From Axinella damicornis (lineage: Eukaryota > Porifera > Demospongiae > Axinellida > Axinellidae), in assembly GCA_963931865.1 (NCBI GenBank), contig OZ007515.1, positions 4,082,701-4,146,700 on the forward strand: a stretch of DNA of 64,000 nt, given 5' to 3'. This document shows positions 1 to 13,754 of the stretch, piece after piece (the stretch's first letter is position 1; each line of letters begins with the position of its first letter). The position numbers and the translations under genes are program-made. Below the pieces are notes generated by a model. That model had not been told where the DNA came from. It saw nothing but the letters and a program-made list of their open reading frames with translations, and made no database searches.

Positions 1-904
1 AAACCCGTATTTCGTACTGTAGGTCACATGTATTAATACTGTAGGTCACGTGAGAAATCCGTATTACGTACAGTAATTACGTCACATGCGCTACAGCAAA
101 TCTGTGACAGTTTCGTGTCAGAGACTAGCTGGTATTGACTACCTTTTGGGCTCCTGAAGAGGGCTGACTTACATCTCGATACTTTGGGAAGTCGAGGTTA
201 AACTCGTTCGTATACTCGGGCATCCCGTTTGAAATGGACTGTACAACTGCCAGTTATCGGCGTGGGTCCACCTTGGGCTTGGTACACAGGCCTTCTCACC
301 CAAGCGTTTGTAGCTTGCCGTACTAACGCAAAGGGTTGGCAACCAGAAATGAAAACATTGTCGCCAAGCAAGCTATGGCAACGCGCATTCGCTACGTTCA
401 TTGGTAGAGGAACGTGCAATGAAATTCCAGGTTTACATGATAAAATCAGTATCACCATAGTACCAAGCTAGACTGGAAACATATCACTCGTTTGTCGCCT
501 TCGGCATTGTTACTCGTGCGAAGTTCTGGTACTATGGTGATACTATACTACAACCTCTGTAAATGGTGCAGCTGACGGAATCAGTGTTCAAGCTCCTTGT
601 GAATGTGGTATATCCAGTGAAGCTGGAACATGGTCATATGCCCTGCAGGACATGGTCATACGTCCTGCAGGACATGGTCAAGTGTCTTCCTCAACTAGGG
701 TGTCCTCAATTAATGGGAGTCCTTTAAAGATTGGTACCACTGTGATTGAACCTTGTCTGTCTTCCATCCTATATTGTAAGTAATTAATAAACAAATGTGA
801 CAATAACATCCTGTTTAATAAACAACTACAACAACATCCTGTCATGCAGTCCGTAACTATGGTCTCAATTTTGAAACATTTCTTCCTCACAAATCATTCC
901 TACT

Positions 905-2855
905 TTTGTGCCATAGTTCAGTTGAAGTGAACAAAGTGCTGCAGTGTGTGATGCAACCAATGGCAACCACCAATCACTGGCGACAACGTATCCTATTGCT
1001 TTAGCTGCTCTGATGCAATTGATTTGATTTTGTCATGCAGCAAATATCTTCCCCATCACCGCAAACTTCCTATCTATCACCACACCCTTCCAAATAACTA
1101 TTACGTCATACTACATCACAGCATAACAGGTCCCATGACTACGAAGTTCACTGTCTGGGAGTTCAGCTGAAGTGAATGAAGTGCAGTTGTGTGTGATGTA
1201 AACAATGGCAACCACCATCACCCGGCAACAACATACAACAGGTCATGTGACTATGAAGTTCACTGTCAGGGATTTCTCCTTGAGGTGAATATCACAGTAT
1301 TCTGAGAAATTAAAACACTACCTAGTTACAGGTAAATTAATGAACCTCAAGAAGTTCAGTGTCATAATTTCCTATTTACTGCACTGGTAAATGAAGAAAA
1401 TTGAGTGTCACAATTCATCACAGCATCTACCACAATAGGGTGTACTGACAGTGAACTTTTCAGTATACACTGTTGTGGTAGGTGCTGTGATGATTTGTGA
1501 CACTCAATATTTCCTTAATTTACCAGTCAAATTAAATTACCTGACAGTGAACTTCTTGAGGTTCATTAATTTACCTTACCTGACAGTGAACTTTTCAGGG
1601 AACTGTATCCTTACAGTAAGGGTTAAGGCAATGAGGTAAGTGCCACCAGGAAGGGTTAATGTACTGAGGAAAGGTCATCAGTAAGGGTTAATGCACCAGG
1701 AAAAGGTCATCAATAAGGGTTTTAATGTGCTGAGAGAAGTGTCATCAATAAGGGTTAATGCACTCAGGAAAGGTCATCAATAAGGGTTTTAATGTGCTGA
1801 GAGAAGTGTCATCAATAAGGGTTAATACACTGAGGGACATCAGTAAGGGTTAATGTACAAAGGGAAGGGTGATCAGTAAGGGTTAATGTACAAAGGGAAG
1901 GGCAATCAGTAAGGGTTAATGTACAAAGGTACAAAGGGAAGAGTGATCAGTAAGGGTTAATGTACAAAGGGAAGGGCAATCAGTAAGGGTTAATGCACCG
2001 AGGGGAGGGTCATACTGTACCAAAGGAAGGGTGGTTAATGCACCGAGGGGAGGGGAGGATCATCAGTCCAGGAATAAGATCATAGCAAATTAATTATTAG
2101 AATGAGGCTGTGACATGGCTGAGTAACAAGGCTTCACTTTACCAAGTTGTGTGTGATGTAACCAATGGCAACCACCATCACCCGGCAACAATATATAACA
2201 GGTCATGTGACTATGAAGTTCACTGTCAGGGATTTCTCCCTGAGGTGAATATCACAGTATTCTGAGAAATTAAACACAGGTAAATTAATGAACCTCAAGA
2301 AGTTCAGTGTCATAATTTCCTATTTACTGGTAAATGAAGAAAATTGAGTGTCACAAATCATACCACAATAGGGTGTACTGACAGTGAACGTTTCAGTATA
2401 CACTGTTGTGGTAGGTGCTGTGATGATTTGTGACACTCAATATTTCTTTAATTTACCAGTAAAATGAAATTACCTGACACTGAACTTCTTGAGGTTCATT
2501 AATTTACCTTACCTGACAGTGAACTTTTCAGGGAACTGTATCCTTACAGTAAGGGTTAAGGCAATGAGAACAGAGCCATCAGGAAGGGTTAATGTACTGA
2601 GGAAAGGTCATCAATAAGGGTTAATGCACCAGGAAAAGGTCATCAATAAGGGTTTTAATGTGCTGAGAGAAGTGTCATCAATAAGGGTTAATGCACTGAG
2701 GGACATTAGTAAGGGTTAATGTACCAAGGGAAGAGTGATCAGTAAGGGTTAATGTACAAAGGGAAGGGCGATCAGTAAGGGTTAATGCACCGAGGGTAGG
2801 GTCATACTGTACCAAAGGAAGGGTGGTTAATGCACCAAGGGGGGGGGGGGGGGGG
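905..2855. repeat. Duplicated ~0.96 kb block with foldback and ~30 bp minisatellites
   Basis: The block beginning gttgtgtgtgatgta occurs at 1186 and again at 2146, and the two copies stay alignable for about 450 bp (1186-1640 and 2146-2575). A more diverged copy of the first part lies near 930-1000. Inside each copy is an imperfect inverted repeat: a segment around 1320-1360 carrying ttaatgaacctcaagaagtt returns as its reverse complement around 1550-1575, so the block can fold on itself. Each copy is followed by a degenerate minisatellite with a unit of about 30 bp built around aagggttaatg (1600-2060 and 2550-2840). No coding potential was seen. Confidence 0.8.
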
Positions 2856-2857
2856 GG
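2839..2857. repeat. Poly-G tract (19 G)
   Basis: An uninterrupted run of 19 G closes the second minisatellite. It is one of nine G or C homopolymers of 19 bp or more in the window. Confidence 0.95.
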
Positions 2858-3494
2858 AGGGAAGGATCATCAGTCCGGGAATAAGATCATAGCAAATTAG
2901 AACGAGGCTGTGACATGGCCTTGGAATGAGTTTGTGACTGAGTAACAAGGCTTCACTTTACAAAGAAAATTAGCTCAAACTACCAGCTCACAAGGTTAAG
3001 CTTAAAATGTCCAAATGCACCCACTTCAGCCTCAACAGACGCATCAGCATAATTGACATAATTGAAAGCCACAAACAGCAAATCCTGTCAAGAAAGAATT
3101 TCCATGGTCTGAAGCACCTCCACACGACACGCAGACATAAACAAGGGGAATCTTTCGTCTAAGCTTTTCAAACCTGCCCACCATCAAATTGCCAATATTC
3201 GTGGGAAAATGCGCGACTGGCTGTTATCGATAAACTCACTGATGCTCATAACTTGCTAGAAGTGTAAACTCCAGGTCACGTCAATTCCTTTGTAGCTGTT
3301 GTGAGGTATTTTGCAAGTCGGCAGGGTATCATATGACACGGATGTTTAACATCGGGTCGGCGGAATATCAAGCAGACCAAGAATGTGTAAGCAATCGGAT
3401 TAGTCTAGGAGGGACACACAGGTGCATATAACTCCGCACTCATGAGGATGAATAATAGCAGCGTTCTCCACAAGTACCATCAAGGGACACCGTA

Positions 3495-3522
3495 CCCCCC
3501 CCCCCCCCCCCCCCCCCCCCCC
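3495..3522. repeat. Poly-C tract (28 C)
   Basis: An uninterrupted run of 28 C in intergenic DNA. The small reading frames overlapping it with poly-Gly are repeat artefacts. Confidence 0.95.
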
Positions 3523-5612
3523 AAATGTAACATGCACCCGCTTACAGGGCTGAAATACATCTAATGTAGCCCCAGAGATTGAATGGCAAGTCTTGCTAGA
3601 CAGTTCAAGCCCCTTCTTTGGAGTTAGATTGGTATTATGTTCCTTCTTTCTGGCAAATAATAGTAAACGGTTGCTGCTAGGCAACCAAGAGCCAACCCAT
3701 TAGAGTAGAAACCATGCAGTGGAGAAATGTTTGCATTAAGTTGAAATTCACCTCATTATACACACATAGAGTACCTTTACATGTACATACATGTAGAATC
3801 TGGTGAGATTACAGGAGCCTACTTGCTGACAGTATTTTCACTGACAAGGACAATACAACATGTGACCACAATGCATGACCATTACTCCCACAACCATTGT
3901 CACACACGCATGATGCTACATGTGACCTTGGGATCTCAGAGCTTGCACATCCATACAAGAACACATACTAAATTTAAATTCGTTGAAAGTGGAACATGTA
4001 CGCAACAATCTCCCATGACTGATGAAGACTTACATGCCTACCTAATAAGGAGACCTTGCGATATAGGAAACTGCAGTTGGAAACAAGATTGTGGATTGTG
4101 TGGGTGGACTAATAATATCATGGTGGCCATACTCCTGCATGGGGCTTCAGGAAGACACCTGGCCTCTGGAAGATACCTGGCCTCAGGCAGTCAATTTTGA
4201 TAACAGGGACATACTCTCAGGTCCCAAGGGTGGCTGCATCTACCACACTCACCGCTAACGTCACAAAAACATGTCACACTGCAGTCTCTATCAGCAAGCT
4301 ATACTGCTAAGATGAATAAAAACTGACAGAATTCGACATTACAGTGGGATCACCAAGGCCAACCATTACTGTCCATCATCGCCTGGCAGAAGAGTTCAAG
4401 TCCTCCATTGATTCTAGATCTCCCAGGCCAACAGCACAATCCACCACCACCAGGACCCAGAGCTAGACCTCAAGACCTTGAACTACAAACGTACAGGCAG
4501 AGAAGAGACGTTTCGGAACAAGCAGCGACGCAGGAAAAAAAGAAATAAGGGAAGTGTCAACAGCAGTATGAGCCATAATAGACAGAAGGTTCCACACTAG
4601 TAGTATACACACACTGTAATGTGCACACACTACCACTGTAGCAAGGTGCGAACCGACCCAGTGGTAAACTTTCTCCAGTGCATTCAAGATTGACCAGGTA
4701 AACAGCGCGAACTGGTTAGTATTTAGGTCTACTTCCATAATCCGTACATGCTTGCCACTGTCATTTCACAACGGGCATTAGAGTTGTGTTCCCAAGCCCC
4801 GCCCAGCTTTTTGTCGCTTGCAGCTGAAAAGCTAGGCGGGCCTGGGAGCGAGGCTAGAGTTGGGCAATAATTATCACTACAATAATTGCACTGCTGTGAC
4901 ATTGGGATATTGTGTAATACCAAAAATAATTCCTGAAATTTATTACCGGGCCCAACTCCGGCTAGAAGAAACAAATGTATGGCTTCATATGCAGAACACT
5001 GTACCGGGCAGATGTTTTGGGCTGAGCACAAGCCAGCAGCCATAAGCATGCTCGCCACAGAGCCAGCGTGTGCACCGGCGTGTGCACGTCCCGACAACAG
5101 AATCACCATTGTGCAAAAAGTAAGATTTGCAATGGTTTGCCTAAAAGGATCAGTATCTTTCACACTAATGCCAAATATGTACTTAGTGGGCGGTGAAGGA
5201 AATGGTTGGCCATGAGGAATCATCTGAACAGAGTTCAGCTGGTATGGTCTCTCAAAAGCTAAAAGTATTAATTTCCTCTCTGCTATGGATTCTGATGCCC
5301 TATGGCTTTAGTTCACTTGTATATTCATACACCACCCCAATATACTAGCTACCCTTTCCTTATAAGATCAAGGAAATAGGAAAGCAGGTTGGCTAGACAC
5401 AGCGCTGGAAAAGCATCACCTTCCAACTTGACTGTCTAAAACCTACTTTCTTGGCTAATTGCTAATTCATTCTCACTTCCTAAGCATCAAGCTCCCCCAA
5501 TCTCACAGTACAATAATTGACATAGTAGTATCTTATTTCCTAGGTTTCAACCCCAATTTTTGTCTGATGTACAAAAAGAAGGAGACCCTTAGCAGTGCAA
5601 CTGACAATAGCT
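3523..5612. other. Intergenic stretch without a supported gene
   Basis: Two reading frames of 139 codons (plus, 3781-4200) and 164 codons (minus, 4729-5223) are open here. Neither has a recognisable domain, a convincing start context, or neighbouring exons with compatible phase. Part of the second overlaps a foldback half-element at about 4792-4857 that ends in the family tip gcgaggctag. I treat the stretch as non-coding. Confidence 0.5.
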
Positions 5613-5999
5613 GGGGGGGGGGGGGGGGGGGGGGGAGGTCTGGGAATGAGGCTGTTGGGTGGAGGTCTGGGAATGAGGCTGCAGTGGCTCTTTTTGCAAT
5701 GAAATTTCCCACCTTTGGAAGTATCAGCAGTGGTCTCCAGTAGAATGCTCTCATCTAAAGTGAGGTATCTGTGTATATGTGCAGCTGCCTGCACAGGTGA
5801 GGAGGGAGAGAGGGATAGAGGAGGGAAGGAGGGGAGGGGGAGCAGGGAGGACAGAGGGCGAATGGAGGGAAGGAGGGAGGGAGGGAGGAGGGGAGGAAGG
5901 GAGGTATGGAGGGAGGGATGGAGGGAGGGAGGGAGGGAGGGAGGGAGGGAGGGAGGGAGGGAGGGAGGGAGGGAGGGAGGAGGGAGGGAGAGGGAATGA
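5613..5999. repeat. Poly-G tract (23 G) and (GGGA)n-rich microsatellite
   Basis: A run of 23 G occupies 5613-5635. It is followed by purine-rich DNA that becomes an almost perfect GGGA tetranucleotide array between about 5865 and 5990. Long Ser/Pro/Leu or Gly/Arg/Glu reading frames on both strands here are simple-sequence artefacts. Confidence 0.95.
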
Positions 6000-6467
6000 G
6001 GTAGGAAGGGAGATTGAAATGTAAATGGAATTCACATGCATTATATACTGATGACCAACACACAGCAGTCCAGGTGCAAACAGTGAAATAATGGTACCAT
6101 GTGCATAGGGTGCGCCCACCCACACGGTATTGTCACCTTGTGAAACCTCATAACTTTGGACACGAGATGTGGTTCCCTGCTGTCCATCTACACACCATCT
6201 AAACACCACGGCCATATTTAGCATGTGAATGCTAAGAATCAATGTTCAATAAAGTTTGCAGGCCAAAAAATAATCTAATGTTCCAGGTGGCCAAAATACC
6301 CTTTACATGAGTTTGCTGAGTTCAGTAAACCACTGCACAGCAATGCAAAAGAGTGGCGTGTCCATTGCAGTGGGAACACTCCTGGTAGGGGAAATTAATG
6401 TTTGAGCTCTTAGGGGAGGCACACAAAGATTCCTGTCATTGATTCTTCTGACTCTACCACCATGACC

Positions 6468-6591
6468 TAGCCTTGTTCCCAGGCCTTCTCACCCCAGCAT
6501 TTGTCGCCTGCAGTACTAACGCAGTAATTCCCCCATGTTAGTACTGGCAAGCAACAAACGCTGGGGGTGAGAAGGCCTGGGAAGGAGACTA
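6468..6591. mobile_element. Foldback MITE, TAGCCT family
   Basis: The element starts tagccttgttcccaggcc and ends with a near reverse complement of it. The arms of about 50 bp also share ttctcacccc and the internal tttgtcgcctgcagtac motif. It is flanked by CACCATGACC on the left and CACCACGACC on the right, a 9-10 bp target-site duplication with one mismatch. There is no coding capacity, so it is non-autonomous. Confidence 0.75.
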
Positions 6592-8280
6592 CACCACGAC
6601 CACCATCGTCCACTGAAACGTTAGCATAATAATTAGGCAGAAAGCTTGGTGGTGGAGATAAGAGCATAATAACAATGAAAATGACTACAGTGAAGTTTCA
6701 AAGTACTAACAATTAATAAATAAACTAGAGGTGCTCAGCAGAGCACGTACCCCATGCGCAACTTTGACTTGACAGCTATAGGCCTACCACATATTATTCA
6801 TATACAGCATGCACGATGAACTAGCTAGGCCATGATTTACAGCGATGTCAGCCATGCACTATGCAGAATAAGATACCGTAAGTTGTGGCAGTAATGTTAG
6901 AAATTGGGTGTGGTCAAGTTGTATTAATTAGAAGCACGACTTTCACGCAGGTTTTCTCAGCCTCTCGAGTAGATCTCTGGTCTGTGAGTTATGTAGACGC
7001 TAGTATTTTCTGAATCCTGACACTTCTATCCTGAAATAACCCTTCAACAAGGCCTCCACTGCTCAAACCGCGCTTGGACTGCGGACAGACTGACAGACAC
7101 AAACCGATCACTCTACCCCCTGCTGCGCATGCGCATGGGGTAAAAAAGAGTCAAGGGGCGGTAGTGCCCAGTACAGAGCATACTGTTTTCCCATTGTCCG
7201 CCATTTTTTCATTTCCACTTCAACCACCATAGGCGACCACGATTGGACAATCAGAGTGAGGTATTCCAGGAAGTGATTAGAAAGTCGTACCATAACCTAG
7301 TAACATGGTCTATTATGACTGGCTGACAGTAATGTAGTGCAAGAGACTAAACACCGTGGGGAGGGGAGGGGAGGGAGGCATGGGAACGTATGAAGGTAAA
7401 CATTCAATCCCTAAAGTGCAAGTTTAAAACAATGTTGTGGGGCTAAGGCTTTCATGATCGGAATCACCATAGCAACATAAAGTGCAAATGGCCCTCTGCA
7501 GGTGAAGTTTAATTCTGTGACGAGTATGTATATTCAGCACATACGTAGCATTATAGCCTACTTGCAGCTACTCCTGTTCAATAATGTGTCCTCAGAAGAA
7601 GTCATGATTATACACGCATGTATGTAGCCGGTAGTACGAAGCGTATAACGAGAATGTCTTGCTGCTAAGAACCGTTCTCCACAATGAGCTAACTCAGCAT
7701 GGATCTTCGCATTAGGCAAGGAATGCAGTGCAGAACCTCGCTAATGCGTTCGTCCTCCTCGAGGGGACGCTTTCCATCTTCTCACTCACTCGCAACTGAA
7801 CTTACTGCACTGGCCCACGAAACCACGCTTGTTTATATGGAATGCGTATTGCAAGCATGCGCATGAGGCAGACACTGCGCATTGCGTAATCCAAGCAAAA
7901 TTTCTGCTACCACAAGTGCAACAGGTAACCACATGTATTGCTCCTGTAGTGTGAGTGACAAAAGTTGGGTGGTGGCATGGGAAAAAGGCTATAAGGCTTC
8001 TGTATCAGAGAGTTTGTTTAACGGGTCTCCTACTTCTTTGGGCAGCTGTTGCCACACATTAGCAACGTGATCATGGGGAACAGTTCGTTTGAGGAGTGTG
8101 TGTGTACGTGTGGGTGATACAGTTACAAGGTTCACATTATTGTTTGAGGAAATTCACCCACTGAAGACCAAAACAGCTTGAATGAGTAGGATGGCTAAAC
8201 ACAGGATGAGGTCAAGAGTAGACCACAGACATTATGGGAGTGAGTGCATATGCAGAATATGGATGTGCAAGACCTCTACT

Positions 8281-8678
8281 CTAGCCTTGTTCCCAGGCCA
8301 TCGCCCAGCTTTTCGTCGCTTGCAGTACGGTAAAGCAGGGAGGGCCTGGTACATTTCCTCACGTGAGCACGACGTAATCAAAAAATTGATAAATCGTCAG
8401 AACGTGGATGCAACGTTTTGCGTGTTATTCAACCATCTACACGTTCAACGCTCGGTGAGTATGACAGTCGCCCCCCGCTAGCTAGATACGTATGGTATCT
8501 TACTTGGTACCTTCGCTCTTCTTGCTGTTCTGAGACAACGTACACCCACATTCAACTTCCGGTCTTTCTACCCCTTTCTACCCTTGACGTCACTCACATG
8601 AGGAAATGTACCAGGCCCTCCCCGCTTTACCGTACTGCAAGCGACGAAAAGCTGGGCGTGGGACTGGGAACGAGGCTA
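8281..8678. mobile_element. Foldback MITE, TAGCCT family, ~400 bp with long inverted repeats
   Basis: The arms are about 90 bp: ctagccttgttcccaggcc through to tacatttcctcacgtgag on the left is matched by its reverse complement on the right, ending in gggaacgaggcta. The roughly 220 bp between the arms has no domain. The element interrupts a tandem repeat whose units (cagcttgaatgagt...) appear at about 8173, 8700 and 8836. Confidence 0.8.
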
Positions 8679-8929
8679 CAAGACACTCAATGTCACTGAA
8701 CAGCTTGAATGAGTTGGATGGCTAAACCGCAGGTTGAGGCCAACAGTAGAATGCAGGGCATTGTGAAGTGAGCCGGAATGAGCGCATATGCAGAACATGG
8801 AGCAATTGTGCACGCAAGACCTACAATGTCACTGAACAGCTTGAATGAGTATATAGGATGGTTAACTAACTTAACCTAAACACAGGTTGGGGTTAACAAG
8901 CTAACAAAATACTGTATGCACTTATTAAT

Positions 8930-9235
8930 ATTGCCCCCTTGCTTTTAACAATCCCCTTATATCCAATATAGCACTTAGTTCACCAAAACAGTGACCCATA
9001 TAAAACAGTGCTATACTGTCCAGTATTATATTGTTCACTAAAATAGTGACCGATATAAAAGATTAATAGCGTTATACCGTCCAGCATAAAAGCTCACTAG
9101 AATATAGACCCATATAGAATTGTGCTACACTACCCAGCATTAAAGCTCACTGAACTTGTGACCCATATAAAGTGCTATACCGTCCAGTACTACATGCAGT
9201 GCTACACCATCCTAAGTTATAAGTCAAGCCATAGA
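8930..9235. repeat. Degenerate tandem repeat, unit ~60 bp
   Basis: Variants of gtgacccatataaaa followed by gtgctatac and gtccagtatta recur five or so times. Non-coding. Confidence 0.6.
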
Positions 9236-9435
9236 ATGTAGTGGTAAAAGAGAGCAGCTATTGCTATAACGCCTTGCAAAGTCATTCAAAAAGACAGAAA
9301 CAAATGCAGCTGCTTCTGAGTGATAATTATGCATAACAAAGCCCAACTCAACTGCCCATGTGTCTCATTATTTTTTGTTACCTTTTCATAATCTCCACTG
9401 CTCAGTGATTGCTGTACACCATCTACACAGCTCTG

Positions 9436-9545
9436 TGTGGGAGGAGGAGGAGGAGGAAGAAGAAGAAGAGGGGAAGAGAAAGAGGAAGAGGAGAAGGAGG
9501 AAGAGGAGGAAGAGGGAGTGGGAGGAGGGGAGGAAGGAGGTCAAT
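9436..9545. repeat. Purine-rich GGA/GAA microsatellite
   Basis: Nearly pure purine tract of gga, gaa and agg triplets. Glu/Arg/Gly-rich reading frames over it are artefacts. Confidence 0.9.
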
Positions 9546-10640
9546 CATGGATAAGGAGAAGAAAAGACTACAAATTAACAAGCTACATATGTTGGTCTGG
9601 TGTAATTGCTAAATTTAGCACATAAATTCCATCCTATCATCAACACAGCTGTGCAATAGCAACTTCCAACAAGAACCTCAAGGCTTAAGTTCATTAACAT
9701 GGCTGCAGCACACACACTGACAGTGTCACAGACAGAAGGTGTTTGCACAGTCCCCTGGCGCAATGCTAATGTCATCTTGAGACTGGGGAGGATGGGAAGC
9801 AAGGGGATCATCCGGGGGTGTCAAGAACGCTAGACGACACATCTCAGCTACAAAAGGCAGACTTGCATGACAGTAAGTTGAGGGAACCGCAGGTGGTGAT
9901 TGTGTAAGTAGGAGCTAAGTGTTTGCTTGGACTGCGAGGGCATTCCCAGGGATTCATATTTCTTGAGGTGTTTATTGTATCTGAATATCCACAGCTATGG
10001 GGTGTTTTTGGATCAGGTTCTGTAATTACATTAGCATAACTAGCAAAAGCTAAAGAATGTTGCACAGGGAAGGACGGGAATCACAGTTCAAAAGCAAATA
10101 TGCATGCCAAATGTTAAGTGTCAGTCATACCACCCAAAATAAGGCGGAGAATTTGTGGAGTGTTGAAAGGCTCAAAGGTGAATAGGAGCTTGCAAACAGA
10201 CGACAGCACCTTCAGACAGAGAGGGAAGTCATACCTGGCTACCCCACAGTACTGAGCAGGATTCCTTCCCAGGCCTGGCCTCAGGCTGGGTCATTAATCA
10301 CTTGCATACTGCAAGTAACGGAGATGCAGCGTAGGTCTGGAGGTAAAGGTCGGGTCAATACGATTCTGGGTATGAGACCAGGTGATGGTATGGGAGTGAG
10401 ACAATGTAGAGGTCTGGGTATGAGACCAGGTGAAGGTCTGGGAATGAGGTTAGATCACGCATGTCTAGCTGTTAACCTTACCCAATTTGAGTACAGAATT
10501 GAACTATAACTGCTCCATAAGGAGGGAGAACATGTGAAAGCTTTTGCTTTACAAACAGGAATTAACACTCTTGCAGCTAGCTTCCTGCTGGTTTCCTGTA
10601 GGATACATACTCATGGACTACAACAGACCTTATTCTGCTA

Positions 10641-10994
10641 ATATAAAATTCCAGGTTTCTGTTGCTATGACAACAACAACCCTTGTAACCATTGGTCATC
10701 ATGCAGATAGGCTGCATCCCAGATTTGAAGTAAATGTGTCCAATTACAGCCTCCCAAAATCCATGATTTACCCATTGAAACCCATACAAATCCATTTTTT
10801 CCCCATTGGAGGCGGCTCCAGTAGAGAAGATTGATTTTGTAATGATGGCATTAATGGGAAAATCATGAAGTTTGGGAGGCTATAACTCGGACAGTATACA
10901 TCTGACTTCAAATCTGGGGTGCAGCCTATCTGCATGAGTGTACAAGGTTTTGATGTTGTTGTCATAGCAACAGAAACCTGGAATTTTATTTTAG
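10641..10994. mobile_element. Long foldback element, arms ~150 bp
   Basis: The left arm starts with aaaattccaggtttctgttg, and the right arm ends with its reverse complement. Similarity between the arms continues across about 150 bp, around a spacer of about 50 bp (10796-10842). The tips differ from the TAGCCT family, so this is a separate foldback family. Two overlapping open frames on opposite strands result from the symmetry and show no domain. Confidence 0.75.
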
Positions 10995-11689
10995 TGACTA
11001 TTATGGGTAGTGCAAGCAGCATGATCCCAAGATTTGAGACTGGGCAGGTTGCAATCGGAACAAGTGGATTAGTTTTAGCTTCATAGACAGTTCTCAGCAC
11101 AAACAGCTGCATTATAGTTCCCCGTAAAAGCACCTGTATTAGCTAGTTCTCTTTGTCTGTTGCTTAGCAACTGAAAAATTGAAATGGATGGGTGGAGGTG
11201 ATAATGGATTGCCAGGGCAACAGACGTCAAATTAGTCGCAATCCCCAGACGAAACAGCATTGCCCTTCACCAGCATTCATCTTTGGCGGCTCATGCTGCC
11301 TCGCTGTGTGCGGGGATTGCTATTTCTGATCAAAAATGTGACGTGTAAAAGTAGCCCAGAGCTACATAAACCACTGTTTATTACACACACACAAAGGTTG
11401 TTTCAAAACAGTCCGAAATGAGTCCTTTTAGAGAGCATCTAGAGTCAAGAGAACACGACATACCGGCTACCAAAAACACCACACCTCCTGCAAGCTCATT
11501 GTGAGTGTCTGGATGGACAGTGGTGCTGGCTTCTGTTGAAGCTCACAATAGTTAGCAACCTAATAATGGAAGGGGAGAACTAGTTGTTGCCATAACACCA
11601 GCAGAGCAGGGATCAAACAGCAGTCCGAGATCAAAAGGGACAGCTGTTTTTCATAGTAGCAGTATGAAGATAAGGACATCAGCAATATG

Positions 11690-12020
11690 GGATGTAGTGT
11701 GGTGAGAGTAAATGCAGTGATGAGGGAGTGGGACGTGAGGGAGTGTGGCGGTGAGAGAGTGCGGAGGTGAGGGTGTGTGGAGGTGAGGGAGTTGGAGGTG
11801 AGGGAGTTGGAGGTGAGGGAGTGTGGAGGTGAGGGAGTGTGGAGGTCAGGGAGTGGGAGGTGAGGGTGTGTGGAGGTGAGAGAGTGCGGAGGTGAGGGTG
11901 TGTGGAGGTGAGGGAGTGGGAGGTCAGGGAGTGTGGAGGTCAGGGAGTGGGAGGTGAGGGTGTGTGGAGGTGAGGGAGTGTGGAGATGAGGGAGTGGGAG
12001 GTCAGGGAGTGTGGAGGTCC
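11690..12020. repeat. Minisatellite, unit ~16 bp
   Basis: Imperfect tandem array of gtgaggga, gtgtggag and gtgggag blocks (consensus close to ggaggtgagggagtgt), about twenty units. Confidence 0.9.
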
Positions 12021-12638
12021 GGGATGTATTCGAGTAATGTCATTCAAAATTAAGGTTTTTAAGTGCACATTTTCTTTGTGTGTAGGCGCATGCACTTACT
12101 AACAATGCACTACAATTCGGTCGACGGTAATGTTGACAATAAACAAGAAATGATGTTTTGCTTCACTCACATAGCAACACAATGCTGATGCCAATGGGGT
12201 GCATGCAGGATGCTTAATGGAGGGAATCCTGAAGAATTATTACAAAGCCACCTGCATTCACTGACACTGGGTGCGATCCGAAGGGACTATCAAAACAGTT
12301 ATAGGCTGTTTGGTGTGGAGCCCCACCTAATTTAACAAACAATGAACCAATTGAGTCCCTGGGTGCCGCAGCACAATATACCTTGACAACACCACCCAGG
12401 ACCAACCAAGTCCCTGGAGACCACACCAAGGACCAATTGAGTCCCTGAAGACCACAACAGCTTTGAAAACACAAGATATTTGCAATCAAAAATAATTGGA
12501 AATTTGGACCACTGACTTATATAATGAGGGCGCTTTATTGGTTTACATATGGGCTCATTCACTGACATCACCTTGCAATGCAGTGAGCCAAGGCAATGAC
12601 TGAGGGGAAACCTAACAAACAAACCAGTTTGACTACTA

Positions 12639-13248
12639 CCGTATAGCGGGATATTTTCGTAGGTGCAAAATTTCGTATAAGTGGCCATAAGCCCCTCAGC
12701 AGAAATTTTCGTATTTTAATTTTCGTATGCGCCTGCGCATTGCCACGCCCCCTAGCACTACGCGCATACGCAAATAAGTGTCGTCTTTCTGTTTTCGGTT
12801 GAGGCAATGCACAATGGTGAAAGGGTACGTCTACAATGCTGATATCTGGGCCTCTGTTGTTGGCAAGAATTTCGGAATAGCCGCCTGGTTGGCGGCATAC
12901 TCGCCGTTGTTGCTAGTCTCGCGGGGACCCCGCGAGACTAGATCGTTGCTGCTCAGTGAACTGACTTACTTTCATTTGTCGCACTTCCCACGCTGAGTCT
13001 CATTATTGTAGCAGGCTAGCTAACGGGTGTAGACGGGTCCACTGGAGTCTGGAAGGCCGTTCGAAGGCTAGAAATACCGTGATAAAACCCCACCGCTTGC
13101 TCGCCGCTTCCACGTGTTCGATTGCCCGTTCAAAATTTGACGTTAAAATTTCGACGGTTAAAATTTTCGTACTTTTTATTTTCGTATCTCGAGGCTTCAT
13201 ACGAAATATACAAAAATTAGCACCGTACGAAAATTTCCCGCTATACGG
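12639..13248. mobile_element. TA-flanked MITE with CCGTATAGCGGG termini
   Basis: The left end CCGTATAGCGGG and the right end CCCGCTATACGG are perfect 12 bp terminal inverted repeats, and similarity continues inward through the ttttcgta motifs. The element is bounded by the dinucleotide TA on both sides, as in Tc1/mariner-type insertions. It is 610 bp with no transposase. A perfect palindrome at 12909-12935 (tagtctcgcgggg...) inside it looks like a small nested TAGTCT-type foldback. Confidence 0.8.
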
Positions 13249-13754
13249 TATCAGGTGCACAGACAGCTGGTTTTTCCCCACTGGTTGTTTATGCCAGTTA
13301 CAAAGCTCTTACACCCTCTAAATCGCCTCATTTAATTTATTCGTCACTGAGCTCAACAACAAGTTTATGATCACATTAATAGTAATGTCGGTACAGCAAA
13401 TGCTGATAGGATCAGATCAGGTCACCACGGGCTATAGATTCCGATATGCAAATATGCTACTAAGGAACTACCAGAAGGGCATGAATATCCACCATAATAG
13501 GCTAAAGTCATATAAGGAGTTGGAAGAATATGTAGATGACGTAATTGAGCTGCAGTGAATATCGGTAAGATACTAAAACAGGTGTGGTGTCCATGGCAAC
13601 AGCTGGAGCAGCTGGAATACCCTCCAACAGATAGGAAGTGGTTTGGAGAGCAACAGGTGTGACCACAGAGAGCTCTATTGTTGTCCCAAATGCTATTTCT
13701 GTCCTGAGTGACAGCAACACATAAATATTACCGTATTTGCAGGACAAGGAATTG

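Noticed and set aside
4729..5223. 164-codon minus-strand frame
   Set aside because: No domain, overlaps a foldback half-element, and frames of opposite sense are equally open.
5715..6242. Open frames of up to 163 codons, rich in Ser/Pro/Leu or Gly/Arg/Glu
   Set aside because: They translate the GGGA microsatellite on both strands; no domain and no splice context.
12332..12688. 118-codon frame with repeated Trp-Ser-Gly-Thr-like motif
   Set aside because: Comes from short local repeats (gaccaattgagtccctg) and runs into the 12.6 kb MITE.
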